A stretch of 17,548 nt of DNA from Balneolia bacterium (GTDB lineage Bacteria; Bacteroidota; Rhodothermia; Balneolales; Cyclonatronaceae), in the NCBI GenBank assembly GCA_003567135.1, contig PXAI01000287.1, positions 1-17,548 on the forward strand, read 5' to 3'. The position numbers and the translations under genes are program-made. Shown piece after piece: positions 15,360 to 17,548 of this stretch. Position 1 is the first letter of the stretch. Every line of letters begins with the position of its first letter. Below the pieces are notes generated by a model, which was not told the origin of the DNA, ran no database searches, and was given only the letters and a program-made list of their open reading frames with translations.

Positions 15360-15548
15360 TTATAATTTAATTCCAGCGTCTATAAGAATTTTTTTTCCAA
15401 TCCTTTACCCATTTCCTGATTCCCGTGATTCGGGAATATTATTATTCCTTTTTTCTTTGGGTGATGCATTTTCACGTGTGAGCCTTTTTTGAGAAACCGG
15501 ATACCATCCGTCTTTAGTCAGAATTTTATAAAGTTTGCAGCATTTCAT
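15360..15548 (-). pseudogene. hicA: hicA toxin gene broken by two homopolymer frameshifts
   Basis: Read on the minus strand from an ATG at 15548, the first frame gives MKCCKLYKILTKDGWYPVSQK, then the HicA sequence continues one base on as GSHVKMHHPKKKGIIIFPNHG and NQEMGKGLEKK, and returns to the first frame for ILIDAGIKL and a TAA at 15360. Together these pieces make a complete HicA (about 62 residues) with the double-stranded-RNA-binding-like fold motifs GWYxVxQKGSH (catalytic His in GSH) and the typical C-terminal ILxDAGI. The breaks lie at an A6 run (15485-15490, one A too many) and an A8 run (15389-15396, one A too few). No single frame encodes the protein. It is either a decayed toxin, a sequencing artefact in homopolymers, or a gene relying on slippage. 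Confidence 0.8.
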
Positions 15549-15574
15549 TCAGTTTCCCATTTCCAACGCATTTT

Positions 15575-15598
15575 AAAAGTAAACTATTATTTACTTTT
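15575..15598. promoter_or_regulatory. palindromic operator candidate upstream of hicA
   Basis: AAAAGTAAA (15575-15583) and TTTACTTTT (15590-15598) are perfect nine-base arms around CTATTA, 27 bases upstream of the hicA start on the minus strand. HicB antitoxins with a C-terminal HTH repress their operons by binding such inverted repeats, so this is the likely autoregulatory site. Binding is inferred from position and symmetry only. Confidence 0.55.
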
Positions 15599-15599
15599 T

Positions 15600-15618
15600 A
15601 GCAAGAATACTTCTTGTT
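15600..15618. promoter_or_regulatory. second short inverted repeat between pssA and hicA
   Basis: CAAGAA-TAC-TTCTTG (15602-15616) is a perfect six-base inverted repeat, extendable by a G-U and an A-U pair to 15600-15618. It lies 27 bases beyond the pssA stop codon. It could be part of the pssA 3' end structure, though no U-tract follows on the minus strand, or a second operator of the hic locus. Confidence 0.3.
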
Positions 15619-15642
15619 AATGATCCGATTTAGAGGCCTGCC

Positions 15643-16476
15643 TCAGACCGCCTGAAGCTCATCTTCATCGCTCATCACATCGTTCCAGAAACGAATGCCG
15701 GCCATAACCAGACCGCGCGCAATGTAAATCGTGAATACGATAATCAGCCCGTACTGCTTCAGGAAAATAATAAGCAGCGCGTAAATGATGAACAGCCAGA
15801 CTTTCAGCCTGTTTTGGCGCATGTAGGCTTTATTGAAGCGTGGAACTTTATCAAAAGGAAAGGTACTCACCATCAACAGGGAAAGCACGATTACGGCCGG
15901 AATAAGAACCGAATTCACACCGTAGGCAAAAATATCGAAGAAATCCGGCCGGGGATAAAACGTGAGGAAAAATGCGACCAGCATAATGGCCATCGCCGGA
16001 ATGGGTAATCCCCTGAAATTATTCTGGCTCTCCTCTATCCGGGTTTCCACGTTGAAACGTGCCAGTCTTACGGCTCCGCAAAGCGGGGGAAGCGCGGCAA
16101 CAATCAGCATGCCGATGGCATCCATTTCGGCGAAGGCGTAAACGTAAATCAGAAATCCGGGTGCGGCGCCGAATGAGACTACATCGCAGATTGAATCCAG
16201 CTCCATGCCGAATTCGCTGTCACCATTGGTAAGTCGCGCCATAAATCCGTCGAGGGCGTCGAATAATCCAGCAAAGACGATCAGCCAGGCGCCGTATACG
16301 AGCTGGCCTTCATATATCTGAATAATCGCCGCAAATCCGCAAAAGAGATTCATCAGGGTGAAAAAGCTTGGAACTACAACTCTCGGAAACGGCCTTTTGA
16401 ATCGCTCCTTAATGCGCTGATTCGTTCTCGTTCCGAACGTGCGAAGCCTTCTTTTTTGCCTGATGTTTCTGCGCAT
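15643..16476 (-). CDS. pssA: CDP-diacylglycerol--serine O-phosphatidyltransferase (phosphatidylserine synthase)
   Basis: A 277-residue integral membrane enzyme of the CDP-alcohol phosphatidyltransferase family, with a basic N-terminal tail (1-30) and about seven or eight hydrophobic segments from residue 35 onward. The catalytic signature DG-x2-AR-x8-G-x3-D-x3-D is complete: D76 G77, A80 R81, G90, D94 and D98, in DALDGFMARL and GMELDSICD. It joins serine to CDP-diacylglycerol, giving phosphatidylserine. The serine (PS synthase) rather than glycerol specificity is supported by PSFFTLMNLFCGFAA near the N-terminus and by the neighbouring phosphatidylserine decarboxylase gene, whose stop codon lies two bases upstream of this start. 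It is the last gene of the rseP-psd-pssA run. Confidence 0.93.
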   Translation of the reverse strand: MRRNIRQKRRLRTFGTRTNQRIKERFKRPFPRVVVPSFFTLMNLFCGFAAIIQIYEGQLVYGAWLIVFAGLFDALDGFMARLTNGDSEFGMELDSICDVVSFGAAPGFLIYVYAFAEMDAIGMLIVAALPPLCGAVRLARFNVETRIEESQNNFRGLPIPAMAIMLVAFFLTFYPRPDFFDIFAYGVNSVLIPAVIVLSLLMVSTFPFDKVPRFNKAYMRQNRLKVWLFIIYALLIIFLKQYGLIIVFTIYIARGLVMAGIRFWNDVMSDEDELQAV

Positions 16477-16478
16477 AG

Positions 16479-17132
16479 TTATTCAATAACTCCCATAATC
16501 GACTCCACTGCGACAGTCCGGTCTCCTTCCCTAATCTGAAGCTTCACGTTTGCCGGAACCAGAATGTCCATTCTTGAGCCGAACTTCATCATCCCGAATT
16601 TTTGTCCGGCGGTGACCTTCTGGCCTTCTTCCAGGCTGTAAACAATCCGCCGCGCCACGTATCCCGTAATTTGCCGGAAAAGGATTTTCGTGCCGTTCTG
16701 ATGCTTCACTCCAAACTCGGAGCGCTCATTAAGCTCGGACGCCTTCTCATGCCAGGCTACCAGATACTGACCAGGATAGTATTTCACATACTCAATATCA
16801 CCGGCGATGGGCACATAGTTCACGTGCACATCAAGCGGCGACAGGAAAATACTGATTTGCCTGCACGGTCCTTTCAGATACTTATCATCATGCACGTCAA
16901 TTATTTGAATCACTTTCCCGTCAGCGGGAGCGATCAGCAGATTGGCATCGGCGTTAGCCGGCGGCGTGCGCTTAGGCTCACGGAAGAAATAGAGCGTGAA
17001 CAGAAAAGAAAGAATGGCAAGAGCTCCGAGGATATAACTAAAAATCCCCCCTGCCCAAAAACCAATTACGAAAAGTACCACACTGATTGCAGTAACGGTA
17101 AATACTACGGAATAACCTTCGCGGGCGATCAT
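16479..17132 (-). CDS. psd: phosphatidylserine decarboxylase proenzyme, short type
   Basis: A 217-residue proenzyme of the short (PSD-A-like) branch. Two hydrophobic segments lie within residues 8-50. The core has LIAPADGKV (66-74, D71), FLSPLDVHVNYVPIAG (96-111, H103), YYPGQYLVA and the self-cleavage site MMKFGSRMD (181-189), where G185-S186 is cut and the serine becomes the pyruvoyl prosthetic group; the long-type LGST motif is replaced by FGSR, as expected for this branch. It decarboxylates phosphatidylserine to phosphatidylethanolamine at the inner membrane. It lies between rseP and pssA with two-base gaps on each side, so supply and use of phosphatidylserine are co-expressed. The start at 17132 is the only ATG ahead of the membrane segments. 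Confidence 0.95.
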   Translation of the reverse strand: MIAREGYSVVFTVTAISVVLFVIGFWAGGIFSYILGALAILSFLFTLYFFREPKRTPPANADANLLIAPADGKVIQIIDVHDDKYLKGPCRQISIFLSPLDVHVNYVPIAGDIEYVKYYPGQYLVAWHEKASELNERSEFGVKHQNGTKILFRQITGYVARRIVYSLEEGQKVTAGQKFGMMKFGSRMDILVPANVKLQIREGDRTVAVESIMGVIE

Positions 17133-17134
17133 AT

Positions 17135-17548
17135 TTAATTTACTATGTGACGCATTACATCGTTAAATGTAACAAAAATGAACAAACCTATTATCAAAAT
17201 TAAACCAATTTGCTGCAATGCCATGCGGACTTTAACCGAGGGCTCGCGTCGCGTGATGGCTTCGTAAATCAGAAATACAACGTGACCACCATCAAGAACC
17301 GGAATTGGCAGCATATTCATAATGGCGAGCGTGATGCTCAGAAAAGCGACAATATTCCAGAATCCGCGCATACCTCCGCTGTCGGTAACGTCTCGGGTTA
17401 CCGCCGCTATGGCGATAGGACCGCCGAGATTATCACGTGCTGAAATGGTGCCAGTGATCATCATCCCCACACCATTTACAATACTTTTTCCGGTATCCCA
17501 GGTTTGCGCAACACCACCTGTTACCGACGGCCAGAATCCCATACTCAG
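17135..17548 (-). CDS. rseP: RseP-type site-2 zinc metalloprotease, N-terminus outside the window
   Basis: The last 137 residues of an RseP/M50 protease are visible; the frame is open through base 17548. Present are the GGVAQTWDTG region, LGGPIAIA, and the third-segment motif NMLPIPVLDGGH that carries the second metal-ligand Asp (LDG), followed by a final hydrophobic segment (LILIIGLFIFVTF). The HExxH motif and PDZ domains lie off the window. RseP cleaves membrane-anchored anti-sigma factors and leftover signal peptides. Its stop codon is two bases ahead of the psd start, so it is the upstream partner of the phospholipid genes. In relatives dxr commonly precedes rseP; whether it does here cannot be seen. 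Confidence 0.93.
   Translation of the reverse strand: MSMGFWPSVTGGVAQTWDTGKSIVNGVGMMITGTISARDNLGGPIAIAAVTRDVTDSGGMRGFWNIVAFLSITLAIMNMLPIPVLDGGHVVFLIYEAITRREPSVKVRMALQQIGLILIIGLFIFVTFNDVMRHIVN

Noticed and set aside
15419..15437. Hairpin ATTCCCG-TGATT-CGGGAAT inside hicA
   Set aside because: It coincides with codons for the conserved FPNHG segment; no sign of a terminator tail, so probably incidental.

Overview
The window looks like chromosomal DNA from a member of the Bacteroidota/FCB group, most likely a Balneolota- or Rhodothermota-like bacterium. This rests on a type 9 secretion sorting domain, a bacillithiol-linked YtxJ/BrxC protein, a long two-domain dCTP deaminase, the rseP-psd-pssA gene order, weak ribosome binding sites and a few TTG-N20-TAnnTTTG-like promoters. 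The taxonomic placement is inference. Coding density is high. I see no tRNA, rRNA, insertion sequence, prophage or CRISPR array, and no gene-free stretch longer than 300 bases.

Region 1 (1-2510, minus strand) is a very tightly packed operon read EVE-domain protein, two-domain dCTP deaminase, small BFD-like [2Fe-2S] protein, RsmE; gaps are 0-5 bases and rsmE runs off the window. Region 2 (2511-5867) is plus strand: a secreted M28 lipoprotein peptidase of the glutamate carboxypeptidase II type, then a two-gene metal unit (Fur-family repressor and MerC-like membrane protein with a His-rich tail) preceded by a palindromic operator candidate. A hairpin separates merC from the convergent fructose-bisphosphatase-like gene (minus). 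That protein has lost several canonical active-site residues.

Region 3 (7024-12592, plus) holds a cell-wall amidase and uridine kinase (coupled), then mfd, whose start codon sits right behind an excellent terminator-like hairpin. Region 4 (12593-14939, plus) has a spacer with a long perfect palindrome and a direct repeat, then a secreted PQQ-type sugar dehydrogenase with a T9SS tail and a bacilliredoxin-like gene. Region 5 (14960-15640, minus) is a HicAB toxin-antitoxin locus in which hicB is intact but hicA carries two homopolymer frameshifts. Region 6 (15643-17548, minus) is the rseP-psd-pssA membrane gene cluster, making phosphatidylserine and phosphatidylethanolamine next to a site-2 protease.

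Most of the window is housekeeping. The parts most worth a second look are the double-frameshifted hicA, the FBPase-like protein with altered metal site, the hairpin system in front of mfd, the palindromic repeat at 12673-12712, and the Fur box/MerC metal unit.
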